A DNA stretch of 64,000 nt from Brachycybe producta. Its lineage: Eukaryota > Arthropoda > Diplopoda > Playtdesmida > Andrognathidae. The stretch is taken from contig JAUPFP010000005.1 of assembly GCA_036925085.1 (NCBI GenBank), positions 6,471,855-6,535,854 of the forward strand. The letters are read 5' to 3'. Within the stretch, counting starts at the first letter, position 1; the number at the start of each line of letters is the position of its first letter. The notes under the pieces were generated by a model. It searched no databases and was not told where the DNA came from. It worked only from the letters and a program-made list of their open reading frames with translations. Both the position numbers and the translations under genes were made by a program. Shown here in pieces: positions 13,401-22,301 of this stretch.

Positions 13401-16400
13401 TATTTGAGTTTGGAACCATAGTTTTACTGTACCTCGAATCTAACTGAGATTTCAATTTTCTCAACTCTTCCTCCATCAGTCGCCCATGTTCGAGGCAATC
13501 TTCGTACTTACGCTGTGTTGCTGCATTAAGTTCTCTGGTTGACGCCAGTTTTGAATTTAAATTCTGTTAAAACAATATATTAGATAAACCACTATGGGTT
13601 TTAGAAGCAATATTAAGAAGAATATGAAAGTGCTTTAGAAACTAGAAGAGCCACTTAGGAAATTTTCATGTTAATATCTTTAAAATAAACTTTTATAACA
13701 GTTTGTAATTTTAAATTAATTTTTTTTCACTCAAAAGTTAGACTAAATTAAAAAAAAAGTTTGATAACGTCATAAATTTAAAATTTTGTCTTTTTTAAAT
13801 GAAACAAAAGGTTATTTTAAATAAAGAAGCTCGTATAAACATGACCATGCCCTTAAGTGATCCAGTTACTCTTTTAATTTGTAAATTACTTTCCAATTTT
13901 TCTTAAAATTGCATTCAAAAACAAATAAATAATAAATAACCTAAGCCTTATTACAGAACAAGTCATAAAATCATCACAATCATACACTATGATGTGCCAG
14001 CTTGTGAGCTATTATTTTATGACTATCACATTACAATGTATGTTGCATGCAAGTAAGTAGAAGTCACATGATAATATTTTTCATATTTTTTGCTTTCGTG
14101 ACTGTTAAAGCAAGATGTGACGATTTACTGTCATATGACAGTATTATCTTTCTGTAATGACTCCTCAGAGTTTTAGTGAATCTACGAAATGTCAATGTCA
14201 AACACTTACTTCAAGCTGAATGGAACGTTTACTAAGTGCACTTTGAATAACTGAAGAAATAGAATCTAATGTGGAGGCTGATACACTGCCACTAAAAAAG
14301 TCACCTCCACCAACTCCAGATTGCCTAAAAACAGAACTGAGCTGTTATAATAATCATAACAAATGCCTTAAACATGAAAGGTATGCAACAGACCCATGAC
14401 TAAGCAATCCCATCAAAAAATTAGCACTAGAATGTCCATCCCTCTCATCATGGTCACGATCAGAATCGACACCTTCGACATTGCAAATGACACGATTCGC
14501 AATGTCCCTCAGCATATTATAAAGTGTACGATTCTGATCACGTAACTTTGAGCTCAATTGTTTATCACCAGATTCATTTTCGGTTCCCTAAATTCGGCAA
14601 AACAATATAACAATTATGTAAAAAAAAGCGAAAATTTACCTTTAAAGTGTATTTTACCACATCCTGAAGTTTAGTCTTTAAAAAATTAATCATTTTTTCT
14701 TTTTCGTCAAATTTCTGCTTGAGCTGATCATTCATCGATTTCATTTCTTCACAGCGAGTTAGAAATTCGCTCTTTTCGCTCAATGCTTCCGCTTGAGCGA
14801 GACTCAGTTCCTGAATACGGTGCCACAACTCTGATGGAGACATTGTACGCATGGATTCGTTTAAATTCATAAGATCACCGAATTCCTTTTTTTAGAAATA
14901 AATAGAAGCAATAACCAGAGTTTAAGAGGCGTTTACACTTTAAAAGGAGCTTTAAGCTGATTTAAAAAATATATATACATTTTAATAATAATAATAAAAT
15001 AATAAAAATATACAATTATTACATTCCTTTAATTTACATTCCTTTTCTTCTAACTTAAAATAAAATGTGAACTTCTTGTAAGAAGTTGCTAATCAAAAAG
15101 CTTAGAAACCTCAATAATAGATTCACACATAAAATACATTGAAAAAGTATCGTCCGATTATGAATGTTAAGAAATATCAACAAACCTGAATCTCAACGGG
15201 ACGAAGATTCGGTGGCGGATGTTGTTGCATCGTTACGTAAGCTGTTTTAAGATCTGTTGCAACTCTATCGAGATCCGAACGAAGTTTATTCAGATCTCGT
15301 TCCGTCAATGTTTTCATTTCGCCAAACTCTCTTCTAAACTTTGCCGCATCTCTCCAAATGGTCAACAATCGATCGTGTTCGGCCATGAAGTACTCATTAA
15401 AAGACTTGTTTCATTTAAAAAAAAACAAAACAATAAGACACATCATGAGAAATGTACGACTCTGACGGAAATTCGTACTTGCTCTTCGTCTCTCCATTCG
15501 GATTCTTTCGATTCTAACTCCTCCCTCATCGCTTCCCAATCTTGAGTCAGTTTCTGAACGTCAGAAGCTAGTGACTGATTGGCTCCGGTAGCTGCCTCTA
15601 ACTGTTCTCTCAGCAAAGAATTAACTTGCATAAGATTGCCACACCTACGCTGTTCTTCGTTCAGTCGAATCATAGCCGAATCGATGTCCTCGACGCCACC
15701 ACTTAGCTGCGCTTCGACGTTTTCAACTCTACCAGTGAGAAAATTCATCTAGAAAAATTCGTAAAACACCAATCAGAAAAGATAAACAAAAAATCAGAAT
15801 ATGTCTTATAGCTTTTTTCTCGAGATTTACGAGGTAACAAAAGACAAAAAAGGAGGCGGTTACGGTAAAAAATCAAACTAAACAAAAACAAACCCGTGTC
15901 CGCGAATCGTCCATCTCTCGATTGCGAACGGTCACGGACGTTTCTAATTCGTCACACTTTTGTTTGTACTGAATCACCTACAAACAAAAAACAAAACGGA
16001 ATTTATGTGACATTAAAAAAGGAAAGAATTCGAAACGGTAACAAAGAAATTAGATAATAAATGAAACGTTTATTTTAAATGTGTTTCCTGGAAACAGAAA
16101 CAAACAAACAAGAAACAGAAGGGAGAAAAGAAAATACTAACTTTTGATTGGAGCCGCTGAACCAATTGAGCTTGTTGTTTCTGTCCTTCGTGATATGTTT
16201 GAACTCTTCGATGATAATTTTGTCGTTCCTCTTCCACACGACGTCTTAGGTCCATGTTCTGACTTAATAAAGTTTTGACGGTCTCTTCGTCTAGTAATTC
16301 ATTTCTATCCAGATGTTGATGCTTCATCAACTGGTCCATCTGAAAACAAAACACAGCCACATGAAAATAAACGTTGCGCCTTCGTTTACCCTTCGTGAGT

Positions 16401-19400
16401 TGCTTTAAAAATCAGTTCTTAAATGAAAAATGCAACAATAATGACATTTTTAAATAACCATGTAGTGAAATAAGAAAATGTAGGCGAACAATAAAATGGA
16501 ACTCTTGTTAAGAGACCTCACAGACGAGCGACTTTTAGTGGTCGCGATAGACTGCAAAAAATGGTCGGCATAAAAGGCCGAAACCGACTACTCACAGCGA
16601 CTGCCATTGGTTGAGAAGTGTTCCTAATGTAGTCGAACATTTTGCGGTGCATCTCGACCACTAAAAGCCGCTCATATGTGAACGCCCTTACTCTACATGT
16701 GTATAACTAGAATAATAATGCCTTTTTAGCAAATTTAGCTAGTAAAGCCGCGATCACCTAGGCAATATTTAAAGCAAGCGTCACTGCAATGTGTCCTAGA
16801 ATTAATTGCAGTTGGCAATAATTGCAAGATTCCGTGCAAGAATTAAGTCAAAAATTGCTGTGAATCTTGCACAATTTCTTACAAGAAAGATGAGCGTTTT
16901 CCGTGAGACGGTGTGCAAGAAACAATTTTTAAGTCTTGCAAGAGTATTATCACATTGGCAATTGCAATAAATTCAAGGACACAGTGAACATCACAGAAAA
17001 CACTGATCTTCACATTATTTGCAAGAAACTGTTCAAGATTCACAGTAAAATTTGACTTATTTCTTGCATGGCATCTTCATAGCCAGTGTGATCACCGCAT
17101 TGCAGCTCTGATGGCTTAAAAATGAACTTTTTGGTTAGATTCAAATTTTCCATTTTCTTCTTTCACTTCAAGTTTCACCAAAAAGTGATAACGCCCCAAA
17201 AATCATTTTCAAACTGCTATAACAAGTTCATTTTAAAAGGCATGATCATGAAAATACATTTAACATATTCACCTACTATCATAGTTCGAACAACAACAAA
17301 AAAGAACTTCAAATTATCTTTTTAAAAGCTATTTCTAAAAGGAGACAACATGTAAATGAAACTAACCCTTTCACTCAAGGCATTGTATCTGATGCCAATT
17401 TCTTCTCTTTCGGCCCTCGTAGCAGCCAGTAGGTCTTCCATTCGCTCCAATTCTCGCTGAAGGGTTCGATTTTCATCCTAAGTAGGAGCAGAACATTTTT
17501 TAAAAAGATGACAAGCTTACAAGAACACAAACGAACACGGAAACAACAAAAAATTGCTCAAATTAAGGTTCCTATGCTGAAACAACATTTTAGAATCTTA
17601 CCTTTCTGACACAACAAAAAATAAATGCAATAAAAATGGCATTTTCGTAAGGATTATTTTTTTTTAAAAAAAGAAGCTTTTTGCGGCAGTTTTAGAAAAA
17701 AAACGATATTTAGCAAAAAAAAACGCAAATATTGCATTTTCCAAACTGACGCAAAAAGGGTCGTCCATGTGAACACAGAAAAAGTGTGACTACAAAACGT
17801 TAAACAGTCCCAAGTACGCTAACAACTCAATTATTGTCACACAAATATCACTATGAAATCATGTACAAACACGTACTTTGAGAACACTGAGATTCTGAGG
17901 TTTAGCGGAAGAATCTTCAGTGAGATCTTCGGTTGACAAATGTTTGGTAACGATCTCTCGTATCTGCGCCGAAACCGAACTGGTCGTTCCGTCACGATGG
18001 TCCACATCTCCTCCTCTCACTGTCTCCTCCAGCCTCTAAACAAATCATAAAAAAAAACAATATCCAAATTCAAAACTCTATATATCAATAAAACAAGTCT
18101 TTTTAAATTGTGCATACCTTAACCACATTTTGCATTTTGTATTATAATTTTTTATTACTTAATCAAATTACAAGACAGCATTAGTTTACTTTCAAACATA
18201 TTTCAGACAAACTTCTTTGTCACTAAGAAATATCTGTAAAAACGCTTATAATTTGTTCTGTTTCCTCTTTCTGAACCCTTCTTCTTCATATTGAGATCAT
18301 TTCCTTTTAGAAGACTCAAGGTTATTATTACTTATTAAGATTAATTCAGAAAAAAATACATAATTCCAAACAAATGAATCAGCAAGGACACAACATAAGT
18401 TAATTTTCAAACAAAATTTTTAAACCACGTATTTATGCCTTTTTTTTTATGAAAACTCAACTTGCCTCAAGACACTGTTAACTAAGCAGGAAAGTTATTT
18501 TGAGCCGCATAAACGTCACGACTCAAACACATATTTTTTAGAAACAACATTATGATAAAATTCACACTGTTTGCAAAACTAAAATGGTAGAAGATTATGA
18601 TAAAACATTTCCATGGCTATATCTTAAAAAATAAACTAATTTTTTTATAGTAATTTGAAAATCATCTGTTTTAACTTTTTTTTTTTGCATCGATATTTTA
18701 CGAAAATTATTTTTGCTTTTTTTCAAAAACTATCATAAAAAGTTTATTTTAAAAGATTGATTCATCATGAAAAAAAAAAACTTTTAGCATTATCACCAAC
18801 TATTCTAGTTTCTAAAACGTTTCGAATTTTTTTTTTTTTCGAAATGTTTCTTCTGAAAAAAAAGTTTACATGAAAACCCTAAATATTCGTAGAACATTGA
18901 GGGTGGAAAATTTAGTTTCAGCCACTGGAAGTTCCAATGTTTATAGTTTACAATAAAAAAAAATCTCACCGAGAAATCATCTTGACTTTCGAAATCTTTC
19001 TGAGATTCAGTATCGACAATTGGAGCTTCTTCGAGAAGCGAATCTTCCAAGTTTTCTTTAATTTGCTCCTTTTCTTGCTTATCTTCGTTCTCTACCTTGA
19101 AGTTCACATTCAGTTCCGGTTCTTTAACATTGTCTTCCTCATCCAATTCAATGTCTTCCGGTGAGATACTATCTGTACTATCAACAGTATGTTCAGATAG
19201 TTCTTCCACGACAGCCACTTCTTCGGCATCCAAGTCGTCTTCGTCTTCGACATCCTCAGATGCTGCCGAGACTATGAACTGGTCACCGTCGGATTCAACT
19301 TCATCGTCTACTTTAAGAATAATTCCTTCGCCACCTAATTCATTTTGGGCGTCATCGTCTTCGGTGCTGTCAACAACTATCGCAGCCTCCTGGACATCAA

Positions 19401-20409
19401 CTGATTGTTTATCTTTTACTTCTTGAATAGCCTCAAATGTTCCACTAGTTGCAATCTCACTCTCGGTCTTCGGATTTAATAGAATCTTTGTCTTATCTTC
19501 GACACTAGAAGGTTCCTTTGCAACATTCTTGATGTTAGACTTAGACGTTTTCTCGTGTTTTTGTTTTTCCTTTGTAGGTTTTCGTTGAGGCTTTACTGGA
19601 AGTTGTACTTCAACTCGATCCAAACTATTTTCAGGTTCAGAAACCAGTTTCAATTCATTCTCTTTACCACCAACGTTCGTTCCTCTAACGTCCTCTTCAA
19701 CGAAGCTATCTTTTGCTGCCATAGTTGACTCTACTTTTTCATTATCAATGTCAACTTCCTTTGTTGTTACAATTTCTTCAACAGGTGGATGTGGTTCCTT
19801 GAAATCGGGACTCGGTTCTTTCATGTCCATGTTCGTAAGAATCTTCGTAGAATCACTTTTTTGTTCAACTTCTTTGTGGCCAACGCTGAGAATTGTATCT
19901 CCAGTGGATGAACCCTCAAAGATATCTGAAGTAACTTCTGGTTTCGAGACACTTTGTAGAAGTTGTAATTGCTTTTCGTGAAGGTCAGTTTCAGTCGGTT
20001 GACCACTACTTGCAGGCGTTTCCAAATTTCTTATTGGTTTGGTTTGCGAGTGGTCATCCTCTTCTTTCGTTTTCAAGACGTCATCTTTGACAGGTTCAAT
20101 TGTTGTTGGTGTTTTCTGATGGCCAAAGTCACGGAAAGGCTGATCCACGACCGCTTTTTCCTTTTTAGTCGCAATCGGAACATCGGTGGTACTTTCGAGC
20201 TTGACATTTTTCGGCGGTACAATTTCGCCAGTTGGACTCGTATCCTTCTCGGCCGAAGTGGACGACGACGACGATGATCGGACCAGTTGTTTCGAAACGG
20301 GTCCCGATGACGGCTGAACTTCCTGAGATGCATTCTTTCCCTCAGATTTCGAGGATTTTGACGAAGAACTCTTACCACTGAGACTCAATTTACGTCGCAA
20401 CCTGTCCAT
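1802..20409 (-). CDS. CROCC: Rootletin (ciliary rootlet coiled-coil protein), 33 coding exons
   Basis: Rootletin polymerises through long coiled coils into the striated rootlet that anchors cilia to the basal body and links paired centrioles. The exons I rebuilt, 5' to 3', are 20409-18970, 18035-17877, 17477-17367, 16339-16142, 15977-15894, 15748-15479, 15404-15186, 14885-14658, 14587-14394, 14324-14210, 13563-13433, 13353-13102, 13020-12893, 12320-12157, 12090-11860, 11608-11287, 11215-11046, 10983-10804, 10559-10363, 10303-10128, 10051-9866, 9797-9559, 8910-8631, 8562-8419, 8349-8243, 7416-7296, 7225-7062, 6999-6820, 6748-6468, 5859-5730, 5642-5310, 3891-3712, 2107-1802. All junctions are GT-AG, the phases agree throughout, and the total is 7620 nt (2539 residues plus stop). 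Without the first exon it is 2059 residues, close to human rootletin (about 2017). Conserved stretches appear in the vertebrate order: IREIVTKHLS, AERxEIxIRYNALSER, AQLVQRLQSK, SFNEYFMAEHDRLL and RERAHRQRVLGLEQQ. The acceptor at 13353 could instead be 13347, which removes two codons. Confidence 0.95.
3150..3404. mobile_element. Non-autonomous hAT-like element in rootletin intron
   Basis: The ends CAGTAATTCCC and GGAACCACTG are imperfect inverted repeats of the hAT CAGTGG type. They are flanked by tagtaggg (3142-3149) and tagcagag (3405-3412), a degraded 8-bp target duplication with six of eight bases matching. There is no transposase. It lies in the last rootletin intron. Confidence 0.6.
5895..6045. 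repeat. Inverted-repeat element, GGGCGTTCACA family, truncated copy
   Basis: It begins TAGGGCGTTCACAGAAGAGC, continues with CGACTTTTAGTG, and shares its start with the more complete copy at 16508-16690. The two copies are partly inverted relative to each other internally (TGCAAAAAATG and CATTTTTTGCA). The right end is missing. It sits in a rootletin intron. Confidence 0.55.
7480..7790. repeat. CTAGTTTCTAAAAC palindromic family, degraded copy
   Basis: It has the two arms GATATCTTTAAAAATAAAC and GTTTATTTTTAAAG around a TTTCAAACT centre, and an outer arm TTTAGTTTTTAACAAAC. This is the degraded form of the family seen more clearly at 29140-29420. It lies in a rootletin intron. Confidence 0.45.
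7920..8056. repeat. CCTTGGCACACAG inverted-repeat family, partial copy
   Basis: It shares with 31781-32030 the stretches GTGTGCCAAGGTTGGTGTC, CATTGCGA and the end CTGTGCCAAG. Only the right half of the longer copy is present. It is in a rootletin intron and has no coding potential. Confidence 0.5.
8243..14587 (-). CDS. CROCC: Rootletin central coiled-coil rod (seventeen exons)
   Basis: The exons encode almost continuous heptad-type sequence rich in Glu, Lys, Gln, Leu and Arg, with few Pro or Gly. A break in the rod at the exons 14394-14587 and 14210-14324 has a Gly/Ser/Asp-rich linker (QSGVGGGDFFSGS) that corresponds to the Ser/Pro-rich linker of vertebrate rootletin. A second break, in exons 8419-8562 and 8243-8349, carries AEHKLSSIYSSLRRYVG, a basic KQRRQSPAR stretch and DPEVVQNTLRNVMQQIL. 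The last corresponds to vertebrate DPEAVRGALREFLQEL. Many of these exons begin or end in phases 1 and 2, unlike the N-terminal block. Confidence 0.92.
9236..9440. repeat. CTAGTTTCTAAAAC palindromic family copy
   Basis: The left arm TTTTAGAAACTAGACGAG, followed by AATCACTTAAGGGTAT, pairs with the right-arm stretch GCCCTTAAGTGATTT. The inner arms AAAATGAAAATAAACTTTTC and AAAAGTTTATTTTTGAAG also pair. It is in a rootletin intron. Confidence 0.6.
10615..10781. repeat. Possible short inverted-repeat element
   Basis: The right end reads GATTTAAATCAAAACCACCC and the left end contains CAGTGGTGTAAACAATC with related AT-rich palindromes. The pairing is imperfect. It occupies most of a short rootletin intron. 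Confidence 0.3.
12531..12850. repeat. Possible hAT-like short element in rootletin intron
   Basis: The left end CAGGGCTGGGAAATTAAG loosely pairs with the right end TTTCCAAATTTTCCAG. The interior is AT-rich and non-coding. No target duplication was recognised. Confidence 0.3.
13620..13880. repeat. CTAGTTTCTAAAAC palindromic family copy
   Basis: The left arm is TTTAGAAACTAGAAGAGCCA with an inner arm TATCTTTAAAATAAACTTTT. The right side has GCCCTTAAGTGATCC and a degraded outer end. It lies in a rootletin intron just before the element at 13947-14160. Confidence 0.55.
13947..14160. repeat. TCATTACAGAAA inverted-repeat family copy
   Basis: It ends with TTATTACAGA on the left and TCTTTCTGTAATGA on the right. 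The interior carries the near-palindrome ACTGTCATATGACAGTATTA and several GTCAYATGAY motifs. Sister copies lie near 47760-47955, 48048-48282 and 49504-49722. No transposase is present. Confidence 0.6.
14658..18035 (-). CDS. CROCC: Rootletin N-terminal conserved block (seven exons)
   Basis: This part covers residues about 481-905 of the long form and is the most recognisable region. It holds the IREIVTKHLS motif (about residue 505), the DENRTLQRELERMEDLL coiled coil, the HRRVQTYHEGQKQQAQLVQR stretch and the block SFNEYFMAEHDRLLTIWRD. The last corresponds to the conserved W-containing region of vertebrate rootletin, thought to belong to its globular head region. Intron 2 (16340-17366) carries an inverted-repeat element at 16508-16690 and another at 16745-17100. 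All seven exons are multiples of three, so exon skipping here would keep the frame. Confidence 0.93.
16508..16690. repeat. Inverted-repeat element, GGGCGTTCACA family
   Basis: The left end TAAGAGACCTCACAGACGAG and the right end, which in reverse complement reads TAAGGGCGTTCACATATGAG, pair over some 45 bases. The pairing continues through the shared CTTTTAGTGGTCG. It is a non-coding MITE-like element in rootletin intron 2 of the coding region. Confidence 0.7.
16745..17100. repeat. Inverted-repeat element with GCGATCACC ends
   Basis: The left end GCCGCGATCACCTAGGC pairs with the right end GCCAGTGTGATCACCGC. The interior is rich in repeated TTGCAAGAAT and CTTGCA motifs arranged in both orientations. 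It has no coding potential. The element family is not recognised. Confidence 0.5.
18540..18830. repeat. CTAGTTTCTAAAAC palindromic family copy in rootletin intron 1
   Basis: The right arm is clear (AAAAAGTTTATTTTAAAAG, then TATTCTAGTTTCTAAAACG); the left arm is degraded (ATCTTAAAAAATAAACTAA). It lies between the long N-terminal exon and the conserved rootletin block. Confidence 0.5.
18970..20409 (-). CDS. CROCC: Long acidic N-terminal exon of rootletin (480 residues)
   Basis: This single exon is an open frame from its ATG to a strong GTGAGA donor that joins in phase 0 to the conserved rootletin block. It starts with a basic and serine-rich head (MDRLRRKLSLSG, then runs of Ser and Lys). It becomes strongly acidic, rich in Glu, Asp, Val, Ser and Thr, with no predicted coiled-coil heptads of the kind seen downstream, so it is probably disordered. 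Vertebrate rootletin has no counterpart of this length that I know of. An acceptor-like site (GGTTAG) at 20430 suggests that the exon has a spliced 5' UTR. The alternative is that it belongs to only one isoform, or to a separate upstream gene wrongly joined; the matching phase and donor argue for the first view. Confidence 0.75.
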
Positions 20410-21039
20410 TTTTTTGTACTGATGTTGTTCTAACCGTGTGTAGAGAACATCTAAGTTTTACCTTTTTTTTTTACTCTAAATTAGAAGCACACCTTTAATT
20501 TCCATATGTGTATTAGATGTTGTTTATAAATTTCTAGAACAGAAACACCCACACACAAAATGACAAAACAAATTCAATGTGTCCATTAGGTTATTAGAAT
20601 TCAGTGTGTAACTGATAGAAAAATGTGTTGCTTTTTTTGACGGATAAGTCGGATTTTCAATGGATTAATTCACATAATTTACCTTTTGTCACCATAATGT
20701 ACGAGAACACCTTCAAAATTAGAAGATCGATGCTAATTAGATTAGTTATGGTTTGTTCCACAGAACCACAAATTAGAATGTGTTATTCTTACCTTTTTGA
20801 ACACCTAACAAATGTGTTGTCATTATAGAAGAAACCATGAATTTAATTTCATCAACTTATGTTGACAGGATGCACATTTTATATAAATAATTCAATCAAT
20901 GGTCACACAGTATAAAGAAGTTTGTGTATTTTGTTGATATTATGCCGATTGTTCAGGTTAAAATAATCGGCCGATACCGATACTTATGTTACTCATTAAC
21001 TCTTCTAGTTTCTAAAACAGTTATAATGTCTTCCTAAAA

Positions 21040-21505
21040 GCCGATCCATATCAAGCTGAAAAAAGTGCAACATGAGTTCGAGACACACAAAAAAAACACC
21101 AGAAAAAGCCGATTTTGAAAACAAAACAAACCTGAAACCAACTGTCAGCAGTACTCAAAAGACAAAACCACAACAAATTTGTGACACAACACAAACAAAT
21201 TCGGTTTTGTTTTTGTTTCTATAGCTGTCTTATGTTAAACTGCGCAACTGTTCTGTTGTTGTTTTAATACTAACTGTCCACACTGCACAGACAGAAAGAG
21301 TTGACAAAATGTTGCGTAATACCACGAGACAAAACACAAACCCCCTTTTGAAGTTTACCGACTTGCGACGGGACATGGAATTGTTTGCGAAATTGCAGAC
21401 AAAACAAAAACATAACACAAAAGTCGCAGAAATGTTTTAAAATTGTCGCCAATTTGTCTCAAAACACTTGAGTTTCTGTTTTGTCAGCTTCATGTGGATC
21501 CGGCC
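21040..21505. repeat. Inverted-repeat element, GGATCCACAT family, copy 1
   Basis: The left end GCCGATCCATATCAAGCTGA pairs with the right end, whose reverse complement reads GCCGGATCCACATGAAGCTG. The interior shares long stretches with the next copy, for example GCAACTGTTCTGTTGTTGTT and AGACAGAAAGAGTTGACAAA. It is bordered by CTAGTTTCTAAAAC-type sequence and lies upstream of rootletin. Confidence 0.7.
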
Positions 21506-21549
21506 TTAGAAACTAGAATACTAGGCGAATAATGTAAGTGCTTTTGTAA

Positions 21550-22052
21550 TGCTTGATTCACATTAAGCTGACAAAAGTGCAACATGAGATCGAAACAAAA
21601 ACACAACAACAAAAAAAAAAACGCTAGAAAAAGCCGATTTTGAAAACAAAACAAAACTGAAACAACTGTCAGCATTACTCAAGACAACAAAACCACAACA
21701 AATCTGTTTGACACAACACAAACAAACTGGGTTTTGTTTTTGTTTCTATTGCTGTCCTATGTTAAACTATGCAACTGTTCTGTTGTTGTTTTAATACTAA
21801 CTGTCCACACTCCACAGACAGAAAGAGTTGACAAAATGTTGCGTATTACCACGAGACAAAACACAACCCCCCCCCCTTTTGATGTTTACCGAATTGCAAC
21901 GGGACATGGAATTGTTTGCGAAATTGCAGACAAAATAAAAACAAAACACAAAAAAAAGTCTCAGAAATGTTTTAGAATCGTCGCCAATTTGTTTTGAAAC
22001 ACTGATTTTCTGCTTTATTTTTGTTTTGTGTCAGCTTAGTGTGGATCCCGGC
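21550..22052. repeat. Inverted-repeat element, GGATCCACAT family, copy 2
   Basis: This is a direct duplicate of the preceding element, about 45 bp away and in the same orientation. Its ends are GCTTGATTCACATTAAGCTG and CAGCTTAGTGTGGATCCCGG. It ends about 60 bp before the possible second first exon of rootletin, so it could affect that promoter. Confidence 0.7.
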
Positions 22053-22110
22053 ATAATGTTTTACAAATATATATTCGAATAGTGAGGCATGCCTCATTTA
22101 GATTCCTCAC

Positions 22111-22155
22111 CCTGAAAACAGTTTCCACTTTTTCGATTCTCTCCATTATATCCAT
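22111..22155 (-). CDS. CROCC: Possible alternative first coding exon of rootletin
   Basis: A 15-codon open frame (MDIMERIEKVETVFR) starts at an ATG preceded in frame by a stop 18 bases upstream. It ends at a strong GTGAGG donor in phase 0, which fits the phase-0 acceptor of the conserved block at 18035 and would read on into RLEETVRGGD. That gives a 2074-residue protein, near the usual rootletin length, without the acidic exon. Joined instead to the acceptor-like site at 20430, it would run out of frame and act as an upstream open frame. The evidence is splice signal and phase only. Confidence 0.5.
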
Positions 22156-22301
22156 AGGATCAATCCATCCTCATATTTCCCGCCCTGAAAACAAAACCAA
22201 ACGCTCGTTATGACGTCACAATAAGGAAAAAAAAATATTCCGACCAATCACAAGCGAGAATAACTCAGAGACTCACTTAAACACTTTAGAGAGAAAGTGA
22301 A
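22156..22301. promoter_or_regulatory. Divergent promoter between rootletin and PEX2
   Basis: These 146 bp separate the two possible start codons. They contain a perfect CRE/ATF palindrome TGACGTCA (22211-22218), a CCAAT box (22244-22248) and no clear TATA box, which fits a bidirectional housekeeping promoter. Two CACGTG E-boxes follow at 22348-22353 and 22376-22381. If only the long rootletin start is used, the promoter region spans a larger interval up to 20.4 kb. Confidence 0.5.

Noticed and set aside
19097-19426. Plus-strand Ser/Thr-rich frame opposite the rootletin N-terminal exon
   Set aside because: It is the antisense shadow of an acidic exon. The minus frame has the splice signals and continuity.
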